Shown: positions 26,447-36,032, numbered from the stretch's first letter. The stretch: 64,000 nt of DNA from Bifidobacterium angulatum DSM 20098 = JCM 7096 (GCF_001025155.1 NZ_AP012322.1:1612001-1676000), one strand, 5' to 3'. Notes: generated by a model not told the origin, from the letters alone. Translations and numbers: made by a program.

Positions 26447-27001
26447 CTATAGCGCAAATCGTTCCAGAGCACTGCGAAAATCGCCATGGATTATCGTGTC
26501 GATCTTATGGACGAGTGTTTCCGGATCGTCTTTCATATCGCCGGCCACCCAATCCAACATCACGCCGACGAAAGCGTATCGGAAAAAGCCCGCCACGAAC
26601 CGCTTGTCCTCCTCACGCACCTGCAATCCTTCGGCCTTCTCGTCCACCACGGCACGCAGCAGGCCATAGGTGATGTCGTATAGGTAGCGTTCCACACGCT
26701 CCCGACTGACGCAGCGATACACGTTCATGACGAACGGCCTGTTCTCACGCACCAGGTTGAAAATGCTCAGCAACCCCTTCTGCCAAGTATCCACCGTACG
26801 ATTGCCTGCCAATGCCTTGCCGACATCCTCCTGGCAGGACCATTCCACCAAATCGTAGATGTCCTGGAAATGATAGTAGAACGTCATACGGCTGATGCCG
26901 CAGTCCTCGCAGATATCGGTGACGGTGATCTTATTCAGCGGCTTTTCCAGCAGCAGTTTCTTCAATGACGATTCCAGTGCACGCTTGGTGGTTGAAGCCA
27001 T
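26447..27001 (-). CDS. TetR/AcrR-family transcriptional regulator
   Basis: This 184-residue regulator has an N-terminal HTH with the TetR signature KITVTDICEDCGISRMTFYYHFQDIYDLVEW (residues about 24-54). The C-terminal ligand domain resembles the DhaS-like class (RPFVMNVYRCVSRERVERYLYD). The ATG at 27001 has GAGGAGGG 7 bases upstream; the frame continues 21 codons further without a site. Target and ligand unknown; the neighbouring fatty-acid hydratase is a candidate. Confidence 0.9.
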   Translation of the reverse strand: MASTTKRALESSLKKLLLEKPLNKITVTDICEDCGISRMTFYYHFQDIYDLVEWSCQEDVGKALAGNRTVDTWQKGLLSIFNLVRENRPFVMNVYRCVSRERVERYLYDITYGLLRAVVDEKAEGLQVREEDKRFVAGFFRYAFVGVMLDWVAGDMKDDPETLVHKIDTIIHGDFRSALERFAL

Positions 27002-27064
27002 GCATCCCTCCTCGTTCCGGTCTTCCCCGCCAGCGCATGCCCCCTCGCATGTCCCGGCACGCAA

Positions 27065-27092
27065 AAGCGGGAACCCTCACGGATTCCCGCTT
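27065..27092 (-). terminator. Terminator of gpmA
   Basis: AAGCGGGAA/TTCCCGCTT stem with a 10-base loop, followed by TTTT on the minus strand. Confidence 0.75.
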
Positions 27093-27121
27093 ATCACAGT
27101 TTTCCGTTCACACGGAACAGA

Positions 27122-27862
27122 TCACTTCTGGCCCTGAGCGGCGACGGCGGCGGCACCGGCAGCGGCGGCTTCCGGATCCAGGTACTCGCCACGCGGCTTG
27201 ATCGGCTTGAAGTTCTCGTCCAGCTCGTACAGCAGCGGCATTGCGGTCGGGATGTTGACCTTGGCGATCTCCTCTTCGGAGAGGTTGTCAAGCATCTTCA
27301 CAATGGCGCGCAGGCTGTTGCCGTGGGCGGCGATCAGAACGGTCTTGCCGGCCTTCAGCTCCGGCTCGATGTCGGACTTGAAATACGGCTCGACGCGCTT
27401 GACCACATCGGCCAGGCACTCGGCTTCCGGAACCGGATCGCCGGTGTAGCGCGGATCGTTGTTCTGCGCGTACTCGTCGTTCGGATCGATCTCGGGCGGC
27501 GGGGTCGCGTAGGAACGACGCCACAGCATGAACTTCTCGTCGCCGTACTCTTCACGAATCTCGGTCTTGTTCTTGCCCTGCAGAGCGCCGTAATGACGCT
27601 CGTTGAGACGCCAGCTGCGCTTGACGGGGATCCACAGGCGATCGGCCTCGTCCAGCGCGACATTGGCGGTGTTGATGGCGCGACGCAGCATCGAGGTGAA
27701 GACGATGTCCGGGAGGACGTTCTTCTCCTTGAGCAGGCGGCCGCCGTTCTTGGCTTCCTCGACACCCTGCTCGGTCAGCGGGACGTCGACCCAGCCGGTG
27801 AACTGATTGGTTTTATTCCATGCGCTCTGTCCATGACGGAGCAGTACTAGTTTGTAAGTCAT
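27122..27862 (-). CDS. gpmA: 2,3-bisphosphoglycerate-dependent phosphoglycerate mutase
   Basis: Glycolytic enzyme interconverting 3- and 2-phosphoglycerate; 246 residues. Catalytic His in [12 protein letters not shown]; further family motifs [37 protein letters not shown] and the second His in [15 protein letters not shown] at 27862 starts the conserved [11 protein letters not shown]. The C-terminus has an Ala-rich tail ([17 protein letters not shown]) not usual in E. coli GpmA. Confidence 0.96.
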   Translation of the reverse strand: MTYKLVLLRHGQSAWNKTNQFTGWVDVPLTEQGVEEAKNGGRLLKEKNVLPDIVFTSMLRRAINTANVALDEADRLWIPVKRSWRLNERHYGALQGKNKTEIREEYGDEKFMLWRRSYATPPPEIDPNDEYAQNNDPRYTGDPVPEAECLADVVKRVEPYFKSDIEPELKAGKTVLIAAHGNSLRAIVKMLDNLSEEEIAKVNIPTAMPLLYELDENFKPIKPRGEYLDPEAAAAGAAAVAAQGQK

Positions 27863-28014
27863 ACCTGTCAGTCTACCGCCTTGTGCGGCCAACACAACCG
27901 TCGATGACGATTATTTGGTTACGGCCATGCAACAATTGTCATTCTGTTGCATGCCGTTTGCATCATCATGCAATCGCCGATGCTCAATGACGAAATCGTA
28001 AATGCAGGATGCAG

Positions 28015-29124
28015 CTACACCATGAAACCGACCTGACAGGCATTGAGCACGAACGCACCGGCTGCGACCAACGAGGTCATCGAGCACAATGGCAACGCCC
28101 GACGCCACTGGTCATGCCGGACGGCTGCGACGGCACGAGTAGCAATCGCCACACACCCTGCGATGGATACGAACGCCGCAAGGCTCATCCAATCGGCGTT
28201 TCCCCACGACCAGTCATCGCATATGCCATATTCCGTGCATGAACGGTCGCGATCCACCTCCGCAGGCAGTTCTATGAGCAGATCCAGAAGTCCGGCATAC
28301 ACCGATAATGGCATGGCGAAAACCACCGTCAGACCAGCAGCCCATCCCAGCGCACGCATGCACCAGCATTTGCCCTTCCCACTGCCGATGCGCACCATCA
28401 GCGTACGCTTGCCGTACGCGGCGTCATCTTCGAGATCGCGCAGGTTATTCACCATCATGACGCTGACGGACAACAGGCCGCAGATCACCGAACCGGCCGC
28501 TCCCGTCACGGTAATCGACCCGCTTAGCGCATACTGCGTGCCGAGGGCTGGAACCAACCCGAAGAATACGAATGCCGCAAGTTCGCCCAGACCCCGATAT
28601 CCGTAAGGATGCCGACCGTTGGTATATCCCCAGCCCGCCAACAGACAGGTTGCGCCAAGCGCGATCAGCCACCAGCGACCAGTTATGACGACAGCGACCA
28701 GTCCGGCGGAACAGGCGGCTAAAGCGGCGACCGCGGCAGCCAGCAACACGCGACTGGGGTCAATTCCGGAAGCGACCAACCGCCGAGGTCCCGCGGCGTC
28801 ACTGCCTCGTCGGGCGTCCGTGCCGCGTACGCCATCGGCATAATCGTTGAGATAATTCACAGCAATCTGCAGACCGACCGCCACCACGGCGCACAACATC
28901 GCAACGACCGCAAACCACGGCCGAGAAAACGCACAATGCCCCAGCACATCACCGGCATCACGCTCTTCCAGCAATCCTCCCGGAAAAGCCGGGCACGACC
29001 GCAGGCCACCCAAAGCATCCCACCGCCAACTGGCGGCAACGCCGACCAGAACCGGGGCAAGACCCAGCGGCAGCGTTTGAGGGCGAGCGCCACGAATCCA
29101 AGTCGATATTTGCATGGACACCAT
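28015..29124 (-). CDS. menA: UbiA-family prenyltransferase (MenA-like)
   Basis: Integral membrane prenyltransferase with about eight to nine hydrophobic segments, 369 residues. The first Asp-rich motif is NYLNDYADGVRGTD and the second is NNLRDLEDDAAYGKRTLMVRIG, which matches MenA (1,4-dihydroxy-2-naphthoate prenyltransferase) more than UbiA. Compared with a typical MenA (about 300), it has insertions near residues 38-65 and 270-305. No other menaquinone genes are nearby, and bifidobacteria are generally thought to lack menaquinone, so its acceptor is uncertain. ATGs at 29124 and 29115 are both possible. Confidence 0.8.
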   Translation of the reverse strand: MVSMQISTWIRGARPQTLPLGLAPVLVGVAASWRWDALGGLRSCPAFPGGLLEERDAGDVLGHCAFSRPWFAVVAMLCAVVAVGLQIAVNYLNDYADGVRGTDARRGSDAAGPRRLVASGIDPSRVLLAAAVAALAACSAGLVAVVITGRWWLIALGATCLLAGWGYTNGRHPYGYRGLGELAAFVFFGLVPALGTQYALSGSITVTGAAGSVICGLLSVSVMMVNNLRDLEDDAAYGKRTLMVRIGSGKGKCWCMRALGWAAGLTVVFAMPLSVYAGLLDLLIELPAEVDRDRSCTEYGICDDWSWGNADWMSLAAFVSIAGCVAIATRAVAAVRHDQWRRALPLCSMTSLVAAGAFVLNACQVGFMV

Positions 29125-29274
29125 TCTATGTGCGGCCCAGTTTTCCTGGCGTCCCCATTGTTGAGTGAGCCATATGGATTCAAATTTACCATCGTCATTC
29201 TTAATCGGCGGCTGCTCAGACTGCGGAGGCCGCTCATCATGATTTTTTTGATGCGCACGCGGACCCGCCGCCAG

Positions 29275-29320
29275 CCAAAAACAGAAGGGACTGACGGCCG
29301 AGTAGGTCGTCAGTCCCTTC
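29275..29320 (-). terminator. Terminator at the end of the lysS transcript
   Basis: The 13-base arms GAAGGGACTGACG and CGTCAGTCCCTTC (29284-29320) pair, and on the minus strand are followed by TGTTTTT. It lies about 150 bases past the lysS stop, beyond a set of further hairpins. Confidence 0.8.
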
Positions 29321-29348
29321 AGTCCGTATCAAGTTTATTGCGAACTGT

Positions 29349-29482
29349 GCTTCGCCTTAATTCAGTGGCTTCAACTGAAAAGGAAGGTTACGGCGGGAGA
29401 ACAGCCCACAGGGCTGTTCTCTTGAACCGCCTTCACGTGAAGCCAATATGAATTAAGGCTTCGCCTTAATTCAGTGGCTTCA
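29349..29482. repeat. Duplicated and inverted lysS 3'-end segment
   Basis: A 25-bp segment (29349-29373) is repeated exactly at 29458-29482, where it encodes the lysS C-terminus and stop. Between them lie an inverted partial copy (29438-29459, TGAAGCCA and GAATTAAGGC) that pairs with either direct copy, and a GAGAACAGCCC/GGGCTGTTCTC hairpin (29397-29421). The result is alternative stem-loops in the lysS 3' region. Confidence 0.85.
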
Positions 29483-31139
29483 CCAGCGGGAAGGTGATGG
29501 TCTCGCGGATGGTGGCGCCGGTCAAGGCAATGAGCAGTCGATCGATGCCCATGCCCATGCCGCCTGCCGGAGGCATGCCCACGCCGAGGGCCTCCAGGAA
29601 GTCCTCATCGATGTCGCAGGCCTCTTCGTCGCCGGCGAGCGCGTCCTTGGCCTGGGCCACGAAACGTTCGCGCTGCACGACCGGGTCGTTGAGCTCGGAG
29701 TAGCCGGTGGCCAGCTCGAAGCCGCGCACGTACAGATCCCACTTCTCGACCACGCCCGCCTTGGAGCGGTGGCCCTTGACCAGCGGGGAGGTCTCGACCG
29801 GGAAGTCGCGCACGAAGGTCGGCTCGTACAGCTTGTCCTCGTAGAAGTGCTCCCACAGGTGTTCGACGAGCTTGCCGTGGTTCTCCACGTCGTCGCGTTC
29901 CACGCCGAGCTTGTCGGCGATCTCGCCCAGGTGCTCCACGGAGGTGCCGGGGCTGTCCGGGCCGCCGTTCGGCACGATCTCCTCGCCCAGGGCTTCGGAG
30001 AGGGAGTCGTACATGCTGATGGTCTTCCATTCGCCGCCGAAGTCGTATTCGGTGCCGTCCAGCAGGGTCACCTTGTGGCTGCCGAACACGTCCATGGCGG
30101 TGTCCTGCACGAGCTGCTTGACGAGCGCGCCGATGGTGTCGTAGTTGCCGTAGGCCTGGTATGCCTCGACCATGGTGAATTCCGGGGCGTGGGTGGCATC
30201 GACGCCTTCGTTGCGGAAGTCGCGGTTGATTTCGAACACACGGTCGATGCCGCCGACGAGGCAACGCTTGAGGAACAGTTCCGGCGCGATGCGCAGGTAG
30301 AGGTCCAGGTCGAAGGCGTTCATGTGCGTGGTGAACGGACGTGCCGCGGCACCGCCGTGCACGGTCTGCAACATCGGGGTCTCGACCTCGAGGAAGTCAT
30401 GGTCGGCGAAGGTCTTGCGCAGGGAGGCGACGGCCTTGGAACGGTTGCGCACCATGTTGCGGATCTTCTCATCCGCGATCATGCCGATGTACGGCTTGCG
30501 GGTACGGGTGTCTTCGTTGAGCTCCTTGTGCAGGGCCGGCAGCGGCTGCAGCGCCTTGGCCGCGATGGCCCATTCGGTGGCGAACACGGACAGTTCGCCG
30601 GTCTTGGAAGCAATCACACGGCCCTTGATGAACAGGTGGTCGCCCAGGTCGACCAGCTGCTTGAACTGCTTCAAGGAATCGGCGCCGATCTCCTTCTTGG
30701 AGATCATGCCCTGGATCTTGGTGCCGTCTCCGGCTGCGAGCTGCACGAAGCACAGGCCGCCCGCGTTACGCAGGAACAGTACACGGCCGGCAATGCCGAC
30801 CACGTCCTCGGTTTCGTCGCCCGCTTCGAGCTTGCCGTCGTACTTGGCGCGGACCTCTTCGATGGTGGCGGTGACGTCGAGGGTCACCGGGTAGGGCTGG
30901 ATGCCTTCCTTGAGCATCATGGCACGCTTGGCCACGCGCATCTGCACCTGCTCCGGGTGGGCCAGCGGCCCGAATTCCTTGTTGGATGGGTCGACGGCCT
31001 CGTCCAAGGTGGCGCCGTCGTTGATCTTGGCGCGGATGGCGCCATCCTGCGCAAGCAGCATCTCGGCGCGTTCGACAGTGGTCATATGAGGGGTGTTCTC
31101 GCCCTCTTCGTTTGCAGTGTTCTCAACAACTTCAGACAT
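29466..31139 (-). CDS. lysS: Lysyl-tRNA synthetase (class II)
   Basis: Charges tRNA-Lys. The 557-residue class II enzyme has an OB-fold anticodon domain (VVGIAGRVLFLRNAGGLCFV..., residues about 85-190) and a catalytic core with motif 1 FLEVETPMLQ, motif 2 FEINRDFRNEGVDATHAPEFTMVE and motif 3 GMGMGIDRLLIALTG. The ATG at 31139 is chosen; another in-frame ATG at 31085 (MTTVERAEML) cannot be excluded, since neither has a strong ribosome site. Confidence 0.96.
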   Translation of the reverse strand: MSEVVENTANEEGENTPHMTTVERAEMLLAQDGAIRAKINDGATLDEAVDPSNKEFGPLAHPEQVQMRVAKRAMMLKEGIQPYPVTLDVTATIEEVRAKYDGKLEAGDETEDVVGIAGRVLFLRNAGGLCFVQLAAGDGTKIQGMISKKEIGADSLKQFKQLVDLGDHLFIKGRVIASKTGELSVFATEWAIAAKALQPLPALHKELNEDTRTRKPYIGMIADEKIRNMVRNRSKAVASLRKTFADHDFLEVETPMLQTVHGGAAARPFTTHMNAFDLDLYLRIAPELFLKRCLVGGIDRVFEINRDFRNEGVDATHAPEFTMVEAYQAYGNYDTIGALVKQLVQDTAMDVFGSHKVTLLDGTEYDFGGEWKTISMYDSLSEALGEEIVPNGGPDSPGTSVEHLGEIADKLGVERDDVENHGKLVEHLWEHFYEDKLYEPTFVRDFPVETSPLVKGHRSKAGVVEKWDLYVRGFELATGYSELNDPVVQRERFVAQAKDALAGDEEACDIDEDFLEALGVGMPPAGGMGMGIDRLLIALTGATIRETITFPLVKPLN

Positions 31140-31400
31140 GATTGCCAAGTGTACGCAACACGGGCGATTTGGCACACGCTCGCGCATACCCTCGTCAGGC
31201 TATTCGCACTACCAACGCTTACGACCAACTGCAGCCGCGGCGAGAGGCCTTGCGGCACGAGGATCGTCGATTCATGATCCCCGACCACGCTCCTTTGACC
31301 CACGGATCACGCAATCGGCCTGATTCCAATGCGACACGCCGAACACTACTCGATTTGCATATATCACGAACCTTGCTGTAGACTGACGGACGTTGCCAAA

Positions 31401-31474
<74 letters not shown>

Positions 31475-31479
31475 CAACT

Positions 31480-31509
31480 AAGGCGGAACAGAAATGTTCC
31501 GCCTTTTTC
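31480..31509 (+). terminator. Terminator of tRNA-Pro
   Basis: AAGGCGGAACA-GAAA-TGTTCCGCCTT followed by a T-run. Confidence 0.9.
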
Positions 31510-31552
31510 TTTGCCCGAACCATCCCAATCCACCGACGCTCAGGCACTTCTT

Positions 31553-31623
31553 AGCGTCGATAGATTGAGAAACACCCAAACCACCGATGATTACTAAAGT
31601 TTCAGCGTCGGCGCATTGAGAAA
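31553..31623. promoter_or_regulatory. Two-copy direct repeat upstream of the MFS gene
   Basis: AGCGTCG-4nt-ATTGAGAAA occurs at 31553-31572 and again at 31604-31623, 51 bases apart (about five helical turns). Only the central four bases differ. It lies 110-180 bases before the transporter ATG and may be an operator. Confidence 0.55.
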
Positions 31624-31732
31624 GTAGGCTGAGCAACGCAACGCAACATGTCAACAAGACAAACCGCACAACCAACGAGTAGGCAGCATCACCCCACCTA
31701 CCCATGCCACATTCCACGAGCATAAGGACCAT

Positions 31733-32920
31733 ATGAAGAAGAGCATCCTCGCGCTGGCTTCCGGCGCATTCATCCTCGGCGCCGCCGAATTCGTGATGAT
31801 GGGCATCCTGCCGCAAACGGCAGCGTCCATGCATGTCAGCATTCCCGCAGCAGGCCATTACATCTCCGCCTACGCGATCGGCGTATGCTTCGGCACACTG
31901 ATTCTGGTATTCGGGCGCAAGGTGCCGCCCAAGAACCTCATCATTCTGTTTATGGCCATCGCGCTGGCAGGCAACACCCTGAGCGCCATCGCCGTGAACT
32001 CCCCCATGCTGCTGGCCGCACGATTCATTTCCGGACTGCCACACGGCGCGTTCTTCGGCACCGCCACGCTGATCGCCAAAACACTTGCCGACAAAGGCAA
32101 GGAAGCGCAATCCGTGTCGATGATGGTGACCGGTCAGACCGTGGCGAATATGCTCGGCGTACCTGCGGGAACCATGCTCTCCGAACTGCTTTCCTGGCGC
32201 CTGGCCTTTGCGATTCTCGCCGCATGGGCGCTGATGACACTGTTCCTGGTCATCGTATGGGTTCCCTTTGTCGCTCCGATCAAGGATGTCGGCATCAAGG
32301 GCCAGTTCCGTTTCCTCACCCACCCCGGCCCATGGTTCATTCTGCTGGCCGTGTTCTTCGGCAACTCCGGCATCTTCTGCTGGTGGAGCTATGTGTCGCC
32401 GTGGCTGCAGAAGACGGGCGGATGGTCGTCCGCCATGGTACCGATGCTGATGGTGCTGGCCGGCTTGGGCATGGTGGTCGGCGGCATCGTCGGCGGCAGA
32501 CTGACCGACATGTGGAAGCCGGGAGCCACCGCGGCGCTCTCGCACTTCATCGCCCTGTGCGGGCTGCTGCTGGTGTTCTTCATTCCTGGCAACCATATGA
32601 CCACAGCGGTTCTGACATTCCTCATCGGCTTCGCATTGTTCTTCAACTCGTCGCCACAACAGCTGCTGATGGTGCAGGCAGGTGAAGGCGGCGGCGAACT
32701 GATCGCCGGGGCTGGCGTGCAGATCGCCTTCAACTTCGGCAACGCCATCGGTTCGATCGTCGGCGGCGCGGCACTGACCGCCACCTCGATGAACTACCAT
32801 TTCACCGGCATTGCCGGCGCACCCATCAGCCTGCTCGCCGTGGCGCTTCTCGTCATCTACACCCGTCGATACGAAACGCACACCGACGCCATCAACCGTA
32901 TGCGCGAAGTGCAAATGTGA
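31733..32920 (+). CDS. MFS transporter, AraJ/drug-efflux (DHA1) type
   Basis: This 395-residue membrane protein has about 12 hydrophobic segments. Typical DHA1 signatures: GAAEFVMMGILP in TM1, YAIGVCFGTLILVFGRKVPPK (loop 2-3 motif A) and RFISGLPHGAFFGTATLIA in TM4. It probably exports sugars or drugs; the substrate is not readable. AAGGACC lies 6 bases before the ATG. Monocistronic, behind a possible two-site operator. Confidence 0.9.
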   Translation: MKKSILALASGAFILGAAEFVMMGILPQTAASMHVSIPAAGHYISAYAIGVCFGTLILVFGRKVPPKNLIILFMAIALAGNTLSAIAVNSPMLLAARFISGLPHGAFFGTATLIAKTLADKGKEAQSVSMMVTGQTVANMLGVPAGTMLSELLSWRLAFAILAAWALMTLFLVIVWVPFVAPIKDVGIKGQFRFLTHPGPWFILLAVFFGNSGIFCWWSYVSPWLQKTGGWSSAMVPMLMVLAGLGMVVGGIVGGRLTDMWKPGATAALSHFIALCGLLLVFFIPGNHMTTAVLTFLIGFALFFNSSPQQLLMVQAGEGGGELIAGAGVQIAFNFGNAIGSIVGGAALTATSMNYHFTGIAGAPISLLAVALLVIYTRRYETHTDAINRMREVQM

Positions 32921-32984
32921 TGCGATCAAAGGGCGCGACGAGACCAGTTCATCCGACCGCCCGTTTCCATGGTCCAGCGTTTTC

Positions 32985-33018
32985 GAAGCCCGGTTCGCAG
33001 TCCAGCGAGTCGGGCTTC
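32985..33018 (+). terminator. Possible hairpin after the MFS gene
   Basis: GAAGCCCG/CGGGCTTC stem over an 18-base loop, about 65 bases past the stop. No T-run, so weak. Confidence 0.4.
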
Positions 33019-33108
33019 GTGCTGTGCGGCGAACCGCCGAACCGTATCGGCTCATACACTTAAAGGAGAAGCACGACGCATGCGATACGGCACAATCAGG
33101 GAGGGCCT

Positions 33109-35178
33109 ATGGTCGACGAGGAAGCACTGCTGGCGCAATTCACCGCACAATTCGATCAGCAAACCGATGATTCCGACACCACACAAGCCGATTCGAACGA
33201 TTCCGACAACATACCCGCTTTTGACGCCGACCGATTCCTGCAAGGGCTGGATGCGATATTCGCCCGCCATGCCGCGGCCAGCGAGGCCGCACCCTACTTG
33301 GAACAGGCCATGAGCGATGCGGAAAACGCCGAAGACGATGCCGGACTGCTCACCGTGCTCAACGAAACGATGGGATTCTACCGCTCCCAGGGGTGGCACG
33401 ACAAGAACCAGTGGATCGTGCAGCGTACCATCGAGCTGGCGCTACGCATGGGATTGGAAGGTAGCGAAACCTGGGCCACGACGCTGATCAATTGTGCCAC
33501 CGCGATGCGCGCCGCGAAACAATACGATCAGGCCGAAGACCTCTATACGCAGGCCCTGCATTGCGCCGAACAGGTGTTCAGCCCCGACGACCGGCGCATC
33601 GCCGCGTTGCACAACAATCTCTCCATGCTGTACAGCGAAACCGACAGGACGGAGCAGGCCGAGCACGAGCTCCGCAAGGCGATAGACCTGCTTGCATCCG
33701 CCAGCGAAAACCCATCCACCGACATCGACTTGGCAAGTTCATACACGAATCTGGCGCTGATGCTGCTTGCCGATGGGCAAATCGACCAGGCCGACCGCTA
33801 TGCGCGCAAGGCACTTGCCATTCACACGGCGGCATGCAGGCAGGGCAAGGACTCAGCGCATGTCGCTTCCGCATTGGCAGGTATGGCACAGGTCCGGTTC
33901 GCACAGCAACGTTTCGGCGAGGCTGCAGGATACTATCGCAAGGCTCTGGCCGTAATCGAGAAGCGCTACGGCAGGGACACGGAGTACTGGCGCACCACCG
34001 ATGGCAATCTGCGCCAGGCCTTGGATTCGGCGGCGAAAAACGGCCAGAAAGTCGGCATTCCCGCAGACATCAATGGCAACGCCGCGGATTGCACCGAGCC
34101 CGGCTCCGACTCCGCAACACTGTTGAGCGACGTGAATGGCATGAACGGCATGGAGATGGCCCGCAGGTTCTGGGAGCAGGCGGGCAAACCGATGCTGCAA
34201 AGCCGATACCCCGATTATGCGGAGCGCATTGCGGTTGGTCTGGTCGGCTACGGCTCGGAATGCTTCGGCTTCGATGATGCGCTGTCGCGCGACCATGATT
34301 TTGGGGCGCGGTTCTGCCTGTGGCTTACGGATGAGGATTATGCTGCCATTGGCACGGCGTTGCAGGAGGATTATGAGCGTATCGCCCACGCATGGCGTTC
34401 GGAACATTCCTCGGCTGATCTACCAGACTCCCCCGCCACTCCCCGCGCGCAGGGAACAATGCGCAGGGATGGCGTGTTCCGCATCGGCGATTTCTTCGAA
34501 ACGCTTACCGGATACCGCGAGGCGCCACCGCAGGACGCACCGCATGAGTGGCTGGCACTTGACGAATCCACACTGGCCACCGCAACTAATGGCCGCATTT
34601 TCGCGGATGCACTTGGCATATTCTCCAAAACCCGCCAAGGGTTCACCTTCATGCCGGAGGATGTGCGGCTGTCCCTGATCTCCAGGCGTTTGGGCATGCT
34701 GGCGCAAGCCGGGCAATACAATCTGCCCCGTATGCTGCAACGCGGCGACGGAGCGGCGGCCATGACCAGCATCCATGAATTCACGCAGGCCGCCATATCG
34801 TTGGTTTTTCTGATCAACAACCCCGTTTCCGTGGGGTATGCACCCTATTACAAGTGGCGTTTTGCCGCGTTGCGCCGCCTGAGCAGGCGCATGGCGACGC
34901 GTCTTCCCGGCGTATGCATGCAGCTGGAAGAGATATTGCACCTCGCCTCGGCTGCATGCTTCGGTATGCCCGGCACCACGGCAAAGCACAAGGCCAGCAC
35001 CACGGCAACACCGCCTGCGGATCGCATCAACACGATCATCGAACGCATCTGCGCGGATATCGTCGGCGAACTGCAGCGAGAAGGGTTGACCCGTTCGCAG
35101 GAGACGTTTCTGGAATGGCAGCGTCCCTATGTCGAGGAGCATATCGTCTCCGACGCCCCCTGTCTGCATAGTCTGTGA
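33109..35178 (+). CDS. TPR protein with DUF4037 (nucleotidyltransferase-like) domain
   Basis: This 689-residue cytosolic protein has, in its N-terminal half (residues 95-310), about four to five tetratricopeptide repeats (e.g. NCATAMRAAKQYDQAEDLYTQAL, NNLSMLYSETDRTEQAEHELRKA). The C-terminal half (residues 335-690) matches DUF4037; GYGSECFGFDDALSRDHDFG fits the GS-x(n)-DxD pattern of Pol-beta-like nucleotidyltransferases. GGGAGGGCC precedes the ATG. The next gene (DUF4125) overlaps its end. Substrate unknown. Confidence 0.8.
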   Translation: MVDEEALLAQFTAQFDQQTDDSDTTQADSNDSDNIPAFDADRFLQGLDAIFARHAAASEAAPYLEQAMSDAENAEDDAGLLTVLNETMGFYRSQGWHDKNQWIVQRTIELALRMGLEGSETWATTLINCATAMRAAKQYDQAEDLYTQALHCAEQVFSPDDRRIAALHNNLSMLYSETDRTEQAEHELRKAIDLLASASENPSTDIDLASSYTNLALMLLADGQIDQADRYARKALAIHTAACRQGKDSAHVASALAGMAQVRFAQQRFGEAAGYYRKALAVIEKRYGRDTEYWRTTDGNLRQALDSAAKNGQKVGIPADINGNAADCTEPGSDSATLLSDVNGMNGMEMARRFWEQAGKPMLQSRYPDYAERIAVGLVGYGSECFGFDDALSRDHDFGARFCLWLTDEDYAAIGTALQEDYERIAHAWRSEHSSADLPDSPATPRAQGTMRRDGVFRIGDFFETLTGYREAPPQDAPHEWLALDESTLATATNGRIFADALGIFSKTRQGFTFMPEDVRLSLISRRLGMLAQAGQYNLPRMLQRGDGAAAMTSIHEFTQAAISLVFLINNPVSVGYAPYYKWRFAALRRLSRRMATRLPGVCMQLEEILHLASAACFGMPGTTAKHKASTTATPPADRINTIIERICADIVGELQREGLTRSQETFLEWQRPYVEEHIVSDAPCLHSL

Positions 35179-35186
35179 GTGTGGGT

Positions 35187-35903
35187 ATGGAAATGAACGA
35201 CGTCGTGGACGACAACATGCAGACAGTGCTGAAAGAAGGCACCGGGAATCATGGGGCAGATCGGAATCGCACCGCATGGGATTGGAAAAACAATGGCGAT
35301 GCCGAACTCATCGAGCATATCGTGCGTTTGGAATGGAACGAATTCCAGCATACGAACAATGAAGGTGGACGTGCCGCATGCCAAGGCAACTGGCCGCTGT
35401 TCCACCAGATGCGGCTCAGCCAGTTCCTTACCTGGCCGCACGACCTGCTGGCAAGCTACCGGAACGATCTTGAACGAGCCGACGCCACCGGTCGCAATCT
35501 CGTCACCGAAAAATACGGACGCATGATGCGTTCCACCCATCCCGAGGAATACACGGCGAATATCGAACCGTATATCCCCTCGCTGAGCGCTTCCCGCGAA
35601 GCATTGCAGGAGCGAATCATCGCCATGCAGGTGGCGTGGGCACGCAAGTTCCGCGAGCGTTACCCGAAACTCGGGCAAGCCATGCGCGTGTTGACCACGG
35701 CCGAGGATACCGCCGATGCCACGTCGTTCGAAACCTATCTACGCGGCGAATTAGGCACGTATTCAGAGCACACGCTGAATCTGTATCTCGCTTTTGTAGA
35801 GCATTTGGCCGGCGAGCAGCGCAATCTGACCGAGGAAACGATTGCCAATACGGTGCGTTTTGGCGGTTTCCGTGATCTTATGGAGGCGGAATCGACGCAA
35901 TGA
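35187..35903 (+). CDS. DUF4125 family protein
   Basis: Helical protein of about 238 residues with DUF4125 signatures: ELIEHIVRLEWNEFQHTNNEGGRAACQ, FHQMRLSQFLTWPHDLL and GRNLVTEKYGRMMRSTHPEEY. A GTG at 35175 overlaps the upstream stop (GTGA-type coupling), and the ATG at 35187 is also possible. DUF4125 and DUF4037 proteins are usually neighbours, so they probably act together. No known activity. Confidence 0.75.
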   Translation: MEMNDVVDDNMQTVLKEGTGNHGADRNRTAWDWKNNGDAELIEHIVRLEWNEFQHTNNEGGRAACQGNWPLFHQMRLSQFLTWPHDLLASYRNDLERADATGRNLVTEKYGRMMRSTHPEEYTANIEPYIPSLSASREALQERIIAMQVAWARKFRERYPKLGQAMRVLTTAEDTADATSFETYLRGELGTYSEHTLNLYLAFVEHLAGEQRNLTEETIANTVRFGGFRDLMEAESTQ

Positions 35904-36032
35904 CGCATCGGAATGGTGGAACCGCCGAATACTGAAACCCATCCGACGCCGTAGCGACCTACAGTGGCAGTTGTGCAAACAGTATCGGATACATCACAGA
36001 AAACAGGAACAACCAGCCCATCTGGTACGACA

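Noticed and set aside
29769..31277. 502-codon plus-strand open frame
   Set aside because: Antisense to lysS; no motif or ribosome site.
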